This document shows, in pieces, positions 12,788 through 27,513 of a stretch of DNA of 64,000 nt. The DNA is taken from contig OZ038422.1 in assembly GCA_964036155.1 (NCBI GenBank), forward strand, positions 42,183,201-42,247,200, written 5' to 3'. The position numbers were made by a program, and so were the translations under genes. The first letter of the stretch is position 1; every line of letters starts with the position of its first letter. This DNA comes from Diploscapter coronatus (lineage: Eukaryota > Nematoda > Chromadorea > Rhabditida > Rhabditidae). Under the pieces are notes generated by a model that worked only from the letters and a program-made list of their open reading frames with translations, was not told the origin of the DNA and did no database searches.

Positions 12788-15656
12788 ATCCATGCATATA
12801 CTCCTTTGAGGGTGGTCTTGTAAAATTCATCAAATATTTTTTCTACACACCCTAGTCTAGAGCTTGATGAATTTACAAATGACAGTGTGAAGACTATCTG
12901 CTGAGTTTTACAGGACGCTATCCTTGAGCAAACATCTTCAAATGCATAAGTGAAAGTTGTAGGGTAACGATACAAAAATATTCGACTTGCATAGCTATTG
13001 GAGCATTCATTTCTTATTTTGTTATCCTACAATTTTCATAGACCCCTTCGGATGAAAAGTAAAGCATATTTTCATCTGATACATCCATAGATTTTTTCTT
13101 ATTTCTTTCTTGGTAAGCTAATAACGTATTTGTTGCCATACATTGTCTGCAAAATTAGAGCTTTTCCCTGTCATCATAAGATCAGTTCATCGCCTCTTCA
13201 TGCATGAACCGGTCTTGATGACGAAGATCCATAATCTATTTTCAGCTGTTTCTGATTTATTTTACTAAATTCTGCATCTGTTTTCTGTCTGTGCCTATTT
13301 GTCAATGACTTCGAGTAGCAGTGCCCCTCTCTCACTTTGTTCCATTCGTTCATTCACTTATGCTTCATAACGCAATTCACCATTTCATCTTGAAGCTAAA
13401 ACAATGAATAGTAATTCTCGGTCTAAAATTTTCTGCAAATTTCAAACCATTGTAAAATTCGTACGAGTAATGAAGATTTATCATTGCATCATCAGTTTAT
13501 TTATTGTGATTGTGCATGAAATGTCAGAGTGTTGGGATCGAAGAGTGCAAAAATCTATATCCCTTTATAGGTTTACAGTGGAATTTAAAAATAATTACAA
13601 CTTCTGATTTAAGCTTTAAGTTTGTCGTTTTGACAATGAAGAACGTGCTCTGTCTAAAAAACATTTTATGTACACCACATTGGCCACAGAAATCGAGCAT
13701 TTCCTCAAATTTATTTATATTAATTGCGGGTTTTATCATTTATGGCTATTTAAAATCTAGACTATATTGGTTGGGACAACACAATGTAAGAATAGAATGC
13801 TAGCCCAGTGCTTATTGTTAGTGGGGAATAATAAGGCTAGGAAATTTATTAACTAGTGTGACAGGTGTACGCATTGACAGAAACAGAACAAACTGCAAAT
13901 CCAAGCAGAGCCTCATACGAATGTGGACTATAGAATAGTGCAGTTCGATATCCTGTATAAAGAAAATATGATATAATTAATAAAGGGGTAGTTGTCACTA
14001 ATGGCCTTCTAAAATTTATTAATAATAGCTTTAGCATTGAATTAACTTGCATTATTGATTGAATATTTTAAACGATATACCTTATTATAAATGAATCGTT
14101 AGATAAATAGCCTTTGATCAAAACAAATCGTTGAATGCAAAGGTAAAATTGAGAAAATGAAGATAACATGAAGAGAATAGCTAGGGATAACGGTAAGAGT
14201 AAATAAATATTCCATTATTCCATTGAAGAGATTTAAATTGCTAGATAACCAAACTGCTAACTGATTATAAGTTCCATTATTTAGATATGGCATGCCAGTG
14301 CTATTTTAAATTTTGTTATAATCATTCATAAAATTTGAGTAATCCATTGAAATAAAATATTTTCGATATGCAAGAATTAATGAGAATTGAATACTTATAA
14401 GAATAGTGAGTCTTTAAAAAGTGACATTTATCTAACCACTATTTACGATTAGAAGAGAAGGTTCAATAATTCTTGTCTCTTCTTTCATGAAATAGGAAAA
14501 GAATATTGCACTCCATCGAAATCAATAATATAAAAATATCTGGAAAAAACTGGACATTTCAAATTTTTTTTTAAATCAGAAAGTTTAGTAATCATCAACT
14601 CAATCATGCAAAACATTTAAATTCCATTATTTTAATGCTGAGTTTCAACAATGTTTTGACTTTACAGTTTTCCCTTATTCCATTTTCCTCTTTATTCAGC
14701 TCTGTAGTTTTCTGTTTTAATTCCCCTTGGCCTTGCCTTCGATGAGCGAATCCATTCAAATCTTCGGCTTTTCGTTAAAAATCAACATTTTTAAGTGTTT
14801 CCTGACACTTTAAAGCGAAAAAGGAATCTCTAAAGCCTACACATACTTTGTGAATCCTGAAAAATGTACATATTACCGACTATGCCAACAGACACACTTT
14901 TATTTTGTATTTATCTTTCGCCGCACTATTTCGCGATTTAACTTTGGTATGCTTTTTCCCGCTCAAACTATCCCTCATCTTTCTCCCGTTCTTCAGTCCT
15001 TGCTTGATCCAACGAAAAAGCGTGGTCAATCGAAGATTTTCCCGATTGACAGATCAATAAACCTTAAGTATTGCCAACTTGTAATTCTTTTCCTCCAAGA
15101 TTACCAATAATCGAAAAGCATGAAAGAAAAACACTAATCACTCTGGTTATTAACCAACATCTCTAACGCCTCAGACTTCCTTTTCTACTTTTCTTTCTTT
15201 TTTCCCTTTATGGACCGTCTGTATCATATTCTAATGCGGCAGAATTTAGTGTGAACGTGAAGGATGATTTATTAAATTTATCAAATGGCTGAGTTTCAGA
15301 ATTGGAAGATAAAAAAAACTTAAAGAAATTAGGAATAGTCAAATCAAAGTTCGAAGAAAAATAATCACGTGATTCAGAATTCATGTATTTTTTTACCGGT
15401 TTTCTAGATTTGATAATGCACAGAGGATAAAACATTGCTGACAGAAACAGGCGATGTCAGTGATAATAGGATGGTGAAAAAGTAGGTCCATTTCTGAAGC
15501 TGACAATTCTGAGACAATATATGACAATTAACATGATTCGTTCATCATTTAACGATTTGAACAAAAACTTATCAAGCAAAATGTATAGACTCAGAAATTG
15601 ATACTATGAAAATTTTCTTTCCATTTTTCACGTCTAAACTTTGATTAAGGTGTCTA
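12788..15656. other. convergent intergenic region
   Basis: AT-rich DNA lies between the 3' end of the CLIK gene (+) and the 3' end of the P-glycoprotein gene (-). Open frames here are short and none has recognisable protein similarity or convincing splice structure. I see no gene. Confidence 0.5.
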
Positions 15657-18600
15657 TCACATGGCAAGCGTTTGTTTCTGAATGAGATTGTAATATCGTC
15701 CCTTCCTGCTCATCAACTGCGAATGCGTTCCACTCTCGCGAACTTTGCCGTTATCGACGAAAACGATCAAGTCGGCATTTTGGACTGACGACAATCGATG
15801 AGCGATAACTGCAAAGAAATGAATTGTTGTTTGTCGAAAATGGTCAAATCTGACTTATTGTCGTTCTGCCTTCGCGCGCTCGATCTAATGATTCTTGCAC
15901 AGCCTGAATTATTTACCCCTGTGAAATTTAGAAATGTAAGTTGAAACCTTTTCCGATTCACTATCCAAGGCAGACGTCGCTTCATCCAATAGGAGAATTT
16001 TCGGATTTCGTATTATTGCGCGAGCAATCGCAATTCTCTGTTTTTGACCACCAGAAAGTTGAGAGCCTTTCTCACCGACCTACAATTTTGTTCGAAAATT
16101 TAGAAGCTAATCGCTTTTGGCATCATGAAACAAAAATTATCATAAGCAGATTCAGGTAAAATTTCCCGGAGAGTTGTATCTTGATTTCTTAAAAAAAATC
16201 TAAATAGATTTTCAAAAAAACAAATCTCGTCTCTGGTATCCTCAATGAATTGAAGATTTCGATAAAGCTCTTTTCATATATGAAGGCCATACTTCAGTGT
16301 CGATGTTATGGGGTAGCTTCTCCAGAAACGATGTAGCGTTTGCCATTTCCAGAGCTCTGTCGATTCGTTCTTGCGATACCTAAATGACTTGAAAATTTAT
16401 TTTTTTACGAAAAATGTCACATTTTCCAATCCAAAAGTGACGTTGTCTTTGATCGTCCCAGAGAATAGTCGAGGCTCCTGCCCGACATGAGCCATTTGCG
16501 TCCTAAGATGGTGCAGTGACAGAGATTTGATGTCCATTCCGTCAATTTTCTAAAAAAAATACGCGGTTGAATTCGCAAATCGTCATTCTTTCCGAACCAG
16601 AATTCCTGAATTTACATCGTAGAACCTCTCGAGCAAGGAAATGCAGGTCGATTTCCCAGAGCCCGATGAGCCGACCAGGGCGACCGACTGTCCTTTCTGT
16701 GCGGATAAATTCAGTGACCTCAGAACGGGATTCCGAAGTCTTTGGGGATAGAAAAACTTGACATTTTCGAATTCCACCTCCCCACTGATTTCCTGAATGA
16801 ATCTAACATTTTACAAGTATAAGCATTGCCATACAGTTTCCATTCCTTCTCTACAATCCCCAGTTGCAGGCTTTCGGTTGATCATCGAAAATAACGATTC
16901 AGCTGAAGCTCTCGCTTTTATGATATCGCCAAAATATGAGGCACTATTCATAATTGCAACGGTTCCAAGCATAAATGCGTAGATGCATCTGAACTTTTCC
17001 AATAGAAACACAAAAATATCAATACTTACGTAAAGACCTCTCTGATCGGTCTAATTTCATTGTAAATGATGTAAATTCCCAAAGCATAGCAGGCAGAAAT
17101 CAGAAAATATCGACTCGTTTGCGATATTGAAAAATTGATTGCCTCAATAATGCCTGAAATTTTCTCGTGGTAATAACTGATTTTCTACAAGTCATTTATA
17201 TTGTAGATGACCGATAAATTGGAACAATAAAGGAGGCACCTTTCTTTCTCTCCTCTTGTGAGCTTCGGATGCGCAAGAGACGAGCATTTGTTTATTCGCG
17301 ATTTATTTCTTTGTTTTCTTTTAGTTTTTAAGGATAATTATCAATGATTATCCGATTAATTTTTATCAATATCGATGGAGGAAGATAATTAGCAAGTTTC
17401 CATGGCAAAATCCCGTTAGTTTCGATGAAAAACAAAGAAATCGCCTAATGAACAAATTCTTGTCTCTAGCACATTCAAAGGCTCAAAGGAGAGAGAGAAA
17501 GAAACGAATTTCTTTTATTTCGTTCAAATTGGTCGCCCATCGATAATACCTAGTTTTAGATTTTTGCTTTTATGCTGCTTTATTGAGTTCTCGTATTTTT
17601 CGTAGAATTCTCGAGTTCTTGTCAATATTTGAATAGTCTTGACATTTTCGATTATTTCGATTGCGATCTTAAATTTGAGTGGAAAATGGAGGATAACAGA
17701 ATGAAGATGCCAACTTTGCCAGCTTCATCAGCCTTTGCAGCCCCGATATTCACGCATCTGATGTAATACATAGACCCGACTGTTATAACGGCAATTATAC
17801 CCGATATGGCTGTGCCAACAATTGCTATCTAATTTTATTATTTTTATCGAGGTTTTGAAATCGTGTTGCAAGTAAAAGTTCGTAACAAGTCTAACAATGA
17901 ACGCAAAATTTCGCAACACTACTATTAAAACACTGAAGAAAATAAAAGTCGCTGAAAGAAGAGGCATTGGTATTGTGCAAATTAATGCGCATTTACGCAT
18001 TGCCAACGAACTTTTTATTTATTGCGCTCTTTCAGAAAATGATCCCCTACCTGCCAACAATAAACAAATGCAATGGCAACAATAGCAACTAAAGCACTGA
18101 TTCCATTTATGATATGCAAGGCTCGATAATCAGCAATCTGAAATGAACTTGTCACATAGATGGAGCACATTTCCTATCGTCTTTATTGAAAAATCGAAAA
18201 GATAATCAGTTCTATGAACGCTCGCTAACAAGAGTGTTTGGAATTTTAATTCTGATCTCATTAAATTTCGATTCAAGATCGAGCAGATTCTCAAATCCGA
18301 CACTGAATTCGAATTTTTCGAAATTAAAATTCCGAACATCCTTGTTCATGAATCTACCCTTTGTGTTAAGCTGATTTGACAAAATTTTTACTGACCGAAT
18401 TTACCTTTTCGGCATGATTTTTGTAGAAACTCGATGTAAATATTGCATACTCGAATTACATATTATTTTTCTTTCAATTTTTGCTACAGAAATGGTCAAA
18501 TTCTTACAGCTTTTACATTTGGTGCATCGGTAGCGAGTTTCGAGATAAGTTTCCCTGGGGAGTAATTTGGATTATCAAAATAAGATGCATCTTGATAAAG

Positions 18601-21600
18601 AATGTTGCGGAAGGAACGGACTCGAAGATCGATAGACAGATTTTCTGATGCAATCGAAAACATCACTGACTGAAACATACTATTTGTATTACTTCTGGCA
18701 TAGGATAATTCTCTATCTACATACACTGATAACTTGCGTTATGACAATACAGACTCCGATCGAAATGAACATGATCATCACATAAATCTGAAAATTATAA
18801 TCCTTTCTTATCAACTCAATAATTTTCGTACCATTTGGTTTATAATATCATGCTCATCTGAAACTTGCAAGGCATTGAATGCATAGCCGAATGATAATGA
18901 CATCCCTGGCAATTCGATTCCTCGAAGAACCGCAAATACCTAAACTTTTTATTGATTTGCTAAATCATTCTATCAAAAGAATTCCTGGAACAGGAGTACG
19001 CGAAGGCTCAGATCATTTCTAGGAAATTTCGAAGAATTATTTTGGAGGAAACTTTAGGCATTCCAATTCGTGCTTTTTTAATTTCGCACACCCATAAGAC
19101 TACGAAAACACATTGAAACTTACAAATCCTATCAATAAATAGTGGTAGTTTCCTTGCGCATTTTTGAACACATCGATAATTCCACCATGAACTTTATCTT
19201 CTTCATCATTGATATCAAGGGAAAATTTCGACCTAACTGATCCGTTTAGCTTCTGACACTTTTTCGACCTAAATCATCATGTAATAATTTCTGAACTGTC
19301 TAAAATTGTGAACATTTTAGAACTTTTCCTTGACTGCATGGAATGATACTGCCGATTGAATTCATTCACAAGAGCGAGCTCGATTTCGTCACTGAACGAT
19401 ATTTTTATTTGGTTGAAAATTGTGGATGTTAAGTCTTAAAATTTACTTTAAAATGTTATCTTCCGATTCAGATTCCTTATCTTCGTCAGTTTTGAGAAGT
19501 TGGGCTTCGACTAGGTTAAAATATCTGAAATTATCACTGTTGATTAGGGTAGATTTTTTTATTAGATTACTGACCTTCCCTTCAGTGCAATTAGTTGTTC
19601 ATGAGTACCCATTTCGACTACGTTTCCCTTTTCCAGATAGACGATTTTGTCAGCCTCTTTGATTGTCGACAGCCTGTGGGCGATGACTAAAATTTTTGAA
19701 AACTAAATGATGCATTCTGATTAGAAAAATGTGAAAATCTCAATTAAAAAATCGAAATCGATAGTAATTTTCTTGACAAGGAAACTTCGCGAAATATCAC
19801 TCGAAGCTCCTGACGAAAACTTGCATATAATTAAATTCAATGGCAGGAAGAACGATTCCGAAGTCAAAAACGACAACCTGGGAAAATAGTTTCAGCGTTG
19901 CATCGTCGCTTACGAAACGATATGGAGACAAATATTTTCCCTACCAAATTTAGTCCAACCTATTTCTCATGCAACGACGATACGATGCGACTACTTTTCC
20001 AAATTGCCGTCTAAAACTTTACCTATTGTGGTTCGTCCTTTCGATGCGTTATTCAGAGCCGCCTGAAAAGAAAAACACATCATTGATCCGGATTTTTCTT
20101 TGAATATCCCGACCTGCACGATAGATTCAGAATGAGCGTCCAGAGCTGAAGTGGCTTCATCAAGAAGAAGGACTTTCGGGTTGCGAATTAGCGTTCTCGC
20201 AATGGCAATTCTTTGCTTCTGGCCTCCCGATAACTCGTCACCGATTAGTGTATCGTAGCCCTGAAGGTTAGAGAAGATATAGGTGCTTAAAGTTCTAGTT
20301 GGATTCTGCTATTTACCTTCGGAGTTTTCATGATGAATTGGTGCGCATTCGCTGTTTTGCATGCTTCAATCACTTGTTCCATCGATGCATTCGGATTGCC
20401 GAATTTGACATTGTTCGCAATTGTGTCGTTGAATAAAACTGGCTCCTGAACAGCTTTGCTCGAATAGTTTTGGACAATAGACAGATTGAATTTCAAAAGT
20501 GAAAAATTAGTTTCGACTATTCCCTCATCTATGATTTCCCAATAGACTTCTTTACCTGCTGAACGATTCCGATATTGTTCCGCAACCAATCGATGTTAAG
20601 CGTGCGCACATCATTCCCATCCAACAGAACGTCTCCAATTTCTGGTTCATATAGATGCGTCAAGAGACCGGCCTAATGTTTATCTCAGTACATACTTCTT
20701 TATTCATTTTCGAATACTATAGTCGATTTTCCACTTCCTGAATGGCCTACAAGCGCGACGACTTTTCCAGGTTCGGCGATTAAACTTATTCCATTGAGAA
20801 TTTTCGCGTCGCTTCGAGTCGAATAGCGGAAGTGGACATTCTTGAGTTCGACACGGCCTTCGATTGTGTCTGGGCGTTTCCCTGCTGCTGAATACGGGTC
20901 GATTTTTGGAACCTAAAATTGACAAGACCATTTGAAAATTATTTTGAAATGTGCAGGGTAAATAAGGCTGTACGCAATAAAATATGAAATTTTCAGAATC
21001 GACTGATTCCAATCCTAATCTTGCTGTAAATTAAGATTAAAAATTCTCAAAATGATCACGAAGTTAAAGCAACCCATTATGGTATTTTAATTTGATAAGA
21101 TAAAAATTTAGAAATAGTATTTTATCGTGATTTTACCTATAACGATATCATTATAAATTTGATTATTTTTATTTTTACTGAATTGTCAATGTTTATACCC
21201 GATCAATTGCGTCGTAGATTATTGCTGCAGAAACTCGAGCGTTCAGCAGAACCATGAGATGCGTGGAAATTAGTCCGAAATAATATGCCCCCATTATGAT
21301 TGTGATTATTGATGTGTAGATATCTCCTGGCTTACTCGCTATTCCCACTTTGAGTAGGTATCCACCATATCTGTAGAGCAATTTTTGAAATTCCTCAATT
21401 TTGCAAATTTCTTACAAGAATCCGAAACCAATAAATGCCTGTAGAACCAAGAGGAATAAAGAGCTCATGAATCCACTCCAGAAGCCCTTCCAAATCAAAT
21501 GAATTTTTCCTTTGCTCAATTCGGTGGAATATCTGAAAATTATTCTGATTTTGACAAGCCTATTTATTATCTATCTGAGATTTCAGAAGAAAATATTGAA

Positions 21601-23504
21601 ATCCAGACTTAAAATTGAAGTTAACTTTAAAAATGTTCTAATAAAGAATAAGAAGGTGGAAGGAATTGAAATCGGGAAAAAGCTAAGTCGGAATTCCTTG
21701 ATCGTCTGATTCAGATTGTCTCTTTGATTCTGTTACTTTTGAGCCATATGCTCCTGAGCATTGAATGCCTGCACAGTTCTGATCCCCATTATCGATTCCT
21801 CAGCGATTTCTCCGGCCTTTCCAATGCATCTCATCTCCTGCATCATCGAAGCTGTTGTCTTCTGCAATTCACTCATTTCAAATGTTATACTTGCAACAGA
21901 AGTTGTGATATACTTTTGCCATAAAACTCATGATGATGCAAGTTAGAGGAACCGCAGCGAGCATGAGCAGGCCCAATCTCCATTCATAGCAGAAGGAGAT
22001 TATCATTCCAGAAATTACCATCGCTAGTCCTATATGTGTTAGAAATTTATCATGATTTGTAAGAAAGTTTTAAGCAAATGTATGCTCACCTCTGATCAGT
22101 AAGCCTAATTTGTCTCCTATTCCATCTCGAATTCTGTCAATATTGCTGAAATAAGAATGAATAATAATCGTTATAACGTATCGCCACAGACATAAACTAA
22201 TTTTATCTGATGATGGATTTAAAACGCCCTATTCTAAATTAGCTTACTCATTGAGTTTCGTGGTAAGAGATCCCGAATGATTTTTATCGATCCATTCTGC
22301 TTCTTGTCGCAAAATTGCCCTGATGAATTCCTGCCTAATTCGTGAAACAATCCTATTGCAGAGAATGTAAAAGCACATGTACTAAAACTAGTTTTATAAA
22401 AGAATAAAACTGAATAGAAATGACCCCGATAAAATTATTGACCAAAGTAAATATTCCGCTACCAACGAAAACATAGACATTGCTATAGGCTTTATCACGA
22501 AATTCGGTGCTATTCGCGGGATATAATAGGAAATCGTTTGTAATGTTCCCTCTGAAATCGCAAAAATTTGCCTAATGTGGTAATTATAATTTATAAATAT
22601 AATTTCTGTTTATTTATCCTATTTTTAATCATGCATTCAAAGTTTTAAATATTCAATTTAGCATAGGATTAATAATCAGAGAAATTTGATCGTTCTCAAG
22701 ATAAGCTACTCTTTATTGCCAACTTACATAAATAGAAAGAGGACTGAAAATGAAGCACCAGCAATGACGGAACAAATACATCCAATGCAGAGCATGGCAT
22801 AGTCACGGTTGTTACCGAATCGAAACTGAATATTCGAAATCATGCAGCATTTTGTATTATCCGAAATTAGGTTGCTCATAACTTTTTCCCGTTCACAATT
22901 CGAGAATTCGATATTTTTATTTAAAAATAGTCGTAGTCAACATTTTGGAAAAACTATGATTATGAATGCAGTTGGTAGGCCCACATATCATGCTACAATT
23001 TGATAAAATTCTGCACACATATTCATTCGCTGAATTATGATTTCTGACGGATTTCATTCAAAATGGTTCACGATAATTGAACATATCTGGGTGCATTCAC
23101 ATTCGTATTTGCTCCAAACTTTCGACCGTCACTGTTAGTACAATTTTAAAGTTAATAAGTCTTGGTAGAGATAAGTGAATCTTTAGTCTTTTTCTAATAA
23201 CTTTTTCTTTTAAATTTTAATTTTGCATTAATTTCACTAGACTATTTTATCTTTTAAATCATAAAAGAATTATTTGATAACTTAATGATTTTATCAAAAT
23301 ATAAGAACATCTTACCAAACCAGCTATAGAAACAGGCTTATAGTCCAACTTTCGTCTGGCAAGATCTCCTCTAAATATTATTAGGGTTAGAGCATTTATT
23401 TAGCGATATGTTTACCTGCATAAAATAGTGTTAATGAATTGCTCAAATTTGGACTGCTCATATTTGTCACTTTCCAGCTCAACTCCTATCGATTTTCCAC
23501 CCAT
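15657..23504 (-). CDS. P-glycoprotein, ABCB-type full transporter
   Basis: ATP-driven efflux pump of the plasma membrane with architecture TMD1-NBD1-TMD2-NBD2 in about 33 short exons, roughly 1,200-1,300 residues. The ATG at 23504-23502 starts [18 protein letters not shown] and sits just after a TTTTTAG acceptor. TMD1 lies at about 23.3-20.9 kb, with an extracellular Asn-rich loop ([17 protein letters not shown]). NBD1: Walker [10 protein letters not shown] (near 20.73 kb), signature [13 protein letters not shown] (20.23 kb), Walker [12 protein letters not shown]. The charged linker is at 19.2-19.5 kb and TMD2 at about 19.0-16.8 kb. NBD2: Walker [10 protein letters not shown] (16.66 kb), [13 protein letters not shown] (16.05 kb), [12 protein letters not shown]-loop AHRLSS. 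Both sites keep all key residues, so both should hydrolyse ATP. It ends LIQKQTLAM and stop. Which pgp paralogue it is cannot be decided here. Two introns carry inverted-repeat insertions. Confidence 0.95.
17236..17512. mobile_element. inverted-repeat element in P-glycoprotein intron
   Basis: The left arm at about 17237-17320 (CTTTCTTTCTCTCCT ... CAAATAAAC-type core) pairs imperfectly with the right arm at about 17427-17509 (GGAGAGAGAGAAAGAAA end). Matching interior blocks include GAAACAAAGAAAT-like and CAAGAGACGAG/TTGTCTC segments. No ORF is present. It looks like an old foldback or MITE copy in the minus-strand gene's intron. Confidence 0.55.
18228..18344. repeat. hairpin in P-glycoprotein intron
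   Basis: Arms AACAAGAGTGTTTGGAATTT (from 18228) and AAATTCCGAACATCCTTGTT (to about 18344) are inverted copies with two mismatches. The loop is about 60 bases. It lies between TMD2 exons and could be a small MITE remnant. Confidence 0.5.
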
Positions 23505-24928
23505 CGATAAATTATTTCTAAAAAATGTATTTCAATGGAATATGCACAAGTCAGAATTTTTAATTTCGAAATATGACGAATTAAAGAATATTGCTGATAT
23601 TTTCAGAAAAGTAGAACCGATGAAATAAACTTCAAGCTTTTCGAACATCGGTCATTGATCGAGATTGGATCCAAGAACGGTGCCAACAATGAATATAATG
23701 AATCATTTTAACTCGCTAATATTATGGCGCGCAGATAAAAAATCTTATCATCGAGCATACTGTTGATAATACAAGAAAATAGATTGGAAAGAAATTGTCG
23801 AAGTTTGTTTTATTTGATGGAATATAGCTCCAAAAATCTAAATTTATTTTAAAAAATATATGGAAATTTCAATAAATAACAAAGCCTCGAATTTAAGCCA
23901 ATGAGTTTCTATCCTCAGAGATTCAATTTTAACAGAAATCGAAAGGTTCAAGTCGTTATAATTTCTCATCAGATGATTGTAAAGGTAGAATCAACAAAAG
24001 TAAAGATGTTCCACACTCGCAAAAGAATGCATAAAATTACTTTCCAAAAATGATTTGAAAAGAATAATGGATAATTATGACATTGCAAGGCAGTTTCATT
24101 AGGTTTTTGACCGTGACTGGCCAAAGATATTTATATATTCTTTACACAGAAAATGGTGATATTAAATTTTCGATTAGTACTTTCATATTATAAAAACGAT
24201 GAGTTCAGTAAACATCTAAGAAGTTAAAATGGGTACACATTTGTCGTATGATCTGCCCTAATTTCTGTTCTATGTGTACAAACTCATATATCACTTTTTT
24301 TTTTCAATGACTGTAGGCCAATTTGTGTAACAGCAGTTGTACACTTTGAGCGGTGGGTTTTCATGAAGAACTGTTTGATAAAGATTAGAAATCCGAAGAA
24401 GGTCAACCCACGAAATATTAAACCAGCAAATCAAAATCTTTTCAAAATATTTTCTTTCCTTTTTCACAGACTTGAATCTAGGGCTATTTAAAAGTTGAGT
24501 ATGTGGAAACGTGAGGGGTTTATTTATTAAATTCAGAAATTTATTCTAATAAAATAACAATAATAGTGGAGAATTATATTTTTTGAATTATTAAATTCGA
24601 ATTATAAAACCCATTAATAAAAGTTATAAAACATGGTTAGTTAGAATAAAAATGAAGTGATAAAATAGGGGTCAATGCTCTGATGTTCAATGATCAGATC
24701 GTGAAATTCTTATCACAGGTGAGAAGTAAAGTACCACGAAGTTTGACAGAGATACCACTTCCGAAAAGGAATTAGCAAATCATAAAAATAACTTGATAGA
24801 GCATAACGATATATCATCCAAAGTGGCTTATCAGGGCAAAATATGAGAATGAGAGGATCAACGAGCTCATTGGAAATACTTGCAAAAATATGATTAACGA
24901 TTCTTAATTCCTAGATGATATAGCCTGA
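23505..24928. other. intergenic, AT-rich
   Basis: This is the upstream region of the P-glycoprotein gene and the downstream region of the aminotransferase gene, both on the minus strand. I see no ORF with a recognisable domain and no clear repeat. Confidence 0.5.
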
Positions 24929-26473
24929 TCATGCAGATTCGCAGCTATTGACCTCGCATCCCTCATCGGACGAGTCACCCTGTTGGCACTTGGCACCTGC
25001 GTAGCGTTCGCAGAATTCCTTGATTCGATCGGCAGCTTCCCGCATAATTTGTTCGTCGTAAGTCAGCACAAGCCGGACGTAGCCAGGGGCTGAGAATGCG
25101 GAGCCGGGCAGGCAGAACACTGATTCTTCCTGAAATTATATTAATAAAAACCTAATTCAAGCAATTTATAAATAAGACCCACTTTAATGAGGTTCTGAGC
25201 GAAGAGAACGTCGTCTCCATAGATGGATTTGTCGACACCAATCATCTGATACATGGCGCCTTGAGGCCGGATGGAGCTGAGACCAGGAACGCCTTTCAGA
25301 GCTGCATCGACGATGTTGCCGTTGGTTTCGATCACTTTGCGGTTCTTCTCGAAGTACTCTTCTGGAGTCTCGGCAAGGATGCGAGGCAGAGCGCCTTGGA
25401 CGAGCGAGCAGGGACCGACGATTTTCTGAGAGAGTGCGACGATGCCCTGCAATAATTGAGAAATTAATGACTGATAAGAGATGGACGAGGAAGGAATGGT
25501 ACCTTTTTGACTTGATCGAGAACCCCGAATCTGTTGTGGATAATCAACCAGCCGAGTCTCCAGCCAGGGACCATCCATCTCTTCGCGATGCCGTCGCAGG
25601 TGATCACAGGCACTTTGGGGCACAGAGTCGCGATCGGAATGAATTCGGCTCCGTTGTAGACGAGGTCGCCGTAGATCTCATCGGCGATGATCGTCAGCTT
25701 GAATTTGTTGGCAATCTGAAGAGAAAGGGTTATTGATTGTCAGGTGGAAATTTGATTCTTACTCTAAGGAATCTGACGAGTTGACTCCGTCCGAAGACAC
25801 ATCCAGTCGGGTTGCCGGGGTTGTTGATGACAATGGCTTTCGTGTTCTCGTCGATCAGATTCTCGAGTTCGAATTCGTTGATTCTTGCTCCGTTGCGGAT
25901 GTCGATATGATAGGCGCGATCCTAAATCAAACAAGTGAACTTCAAACTCAACTATGGTGAAGTTAACGAACTTCAATTCCACACGATCTGCAGAGAGTGG
26001 AGTAATGAGGGAACCCTGGCTGAGGCACGATGATGTTGTCCCCAGGATTGGCTATAGCTTCAATCGCTATTTGGAGAGCGTGTGCACACCCAGAAGTGAG
26101 CACCACGTCGTCTGCAGAGATTGGAGCATCTGGATGAGTGAACCGCGTTGCGACTGCTTCTCGAGCTGCCATTGCCCCAATAGCTTGGCAGTATCCATTC
26201 CACCTAAAACTCTGAGTTCATCTATCAACTCCAATCTAAGTTTTACGTTTGAGACTCGACGACTTCTTTCACTGCATCGATGGCAACTTTTGGTGGAGGA
26301 AATGTGCCGCCGATAGAGGGGTCGCCCAGAGCGAACTTAAGCAGTGACTTCTCAGGGTTTGGCTGAACCGTCATGAAGTCAGCGATTCCACGAACTGGGT
26401 TGATTGTGTTGAGTGAATGGATTGATTGGGGAAGAACAGGCCAGGCAGAATCATCATCGAAATTCGTCGACAT
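24929..26473 (-). CDS. tatn-1: tyrosine aminotransferase
   Basis: PLP-dependent enzyme transferring the amino group of tyrosine to 2-oxoglutarate, the first step of tyrosine degradation. Six exons (26473-26247, 26203-25972, 25921-25763, 25715-25503, 25446-25183, 25129-24929) join in phase to 431 residues. The ATG lies 12 bases after AATTTCAG, a likely spliced-leader acceptor. Family signatures: NPVRGIADFM near residue 25, LTSGCAHALQIAIEAIANPG, NNPGNPTGCVF (Asn binding PLP), IIADEIYGDLVYNG (Asp binding the pyridine N), CDGIAKRWMVPGWRLGW with the Schiff-base Lys, and PGSAFSAPGYVRLVLT with the substrate-carboxylate Arg. The usual SGLAKRW serine is Asp here. The C-terminus is Cys-rich (CQQGDSSDEGCEVNSCESA). 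The symbol follows the C. elegans orthologue and is an inference. Confidence 0.95.
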
Positions 26474-27513
26474 ATTGAGACGCTTCTGAAATTTTTGAAA
26501 ATCGGTACAATCAGAATAATCAAATAAATATAAGAGCTAATCAGGTATTCCCATAGGTAAGGTATTTGACATATAAAATATAACAGCGAGGAGTCATATC
26601 GTTCCGTAGATACAGGTTCAAGGCTCGATTTTGAGTACCTGTGGACTTGCCCACTGCCCCACTGACAACATTTTATGATTTTTTTTTTATAATTTAATAG
26701 CTTGCGTGAATTTGTCACTGAATTGGGAAGTGGATATGCATAATTCCTATCAACTCATTTCTAAAAGAACTATGTTCAATTTTACATTATTCCGGTGTCA
26801 ATAAATGTGTCAAAGAAAGTACTGATAAAAGAATTTCCCTAAATTATAGAAATAATACGTGCGCGATTTTTCTTTGAATTATCAGTGAGTTGAAATGATC
26901 AATGAGAAATTATGAATAATCTAGCGAAATAATGAGAATGATCTAAAATTCGAAGGAGGCAATTGATGCTAAAGATTCTTCCATATAAATAGTATGAAAC
27001 TATTTTCGCTGATTATAAATCAGGACTAGTTTCACTCATATTTGAAAGATAAAAATAGGTTCTCTTGAAAAATTTCGTTTCAAATTGAACAAAAATTTAG
27101 TAAATCAAAGCGTCGAAAATGTGTTTGATTGACTCAGTTACTCATCGAACAGTTACCGATAATGAATTGTTAAAGCTGTCGAAATGTAATGGATTGATAT
27201 TCAATTAATTCTTGTTTGATGTTTGTGGATTCACATGTCGCTTTTTACTAATCACAAATTGACTAATGTCACTACGAATGTTCAGTTCAATTGCTGCCTT
27301 TTCCAAACGAACTTTCTAGGGGAACTTTGGTATTTTCTGAGCAAATTCACAACAAAACACAACAGTCCAATTTTAAGAAAACAAATTCACGAACCTCGGC
27401 TCGTCGAAAACAAATAATAACAAATAGCAGCAACAACAACAACGATGATAACAGCGCTGTGAGTCCTCTTTATAGTAAGAATCAGAGGATTGCATCATCA
27501 AATTTTGCCCTCT

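Noticed and set aside
26371..26718. 115-residue minus-strand ORF at the start of the aminotransferase
   Set aside because: Shadow frame of the aminotransferase first exon; its own sequence has no family features.
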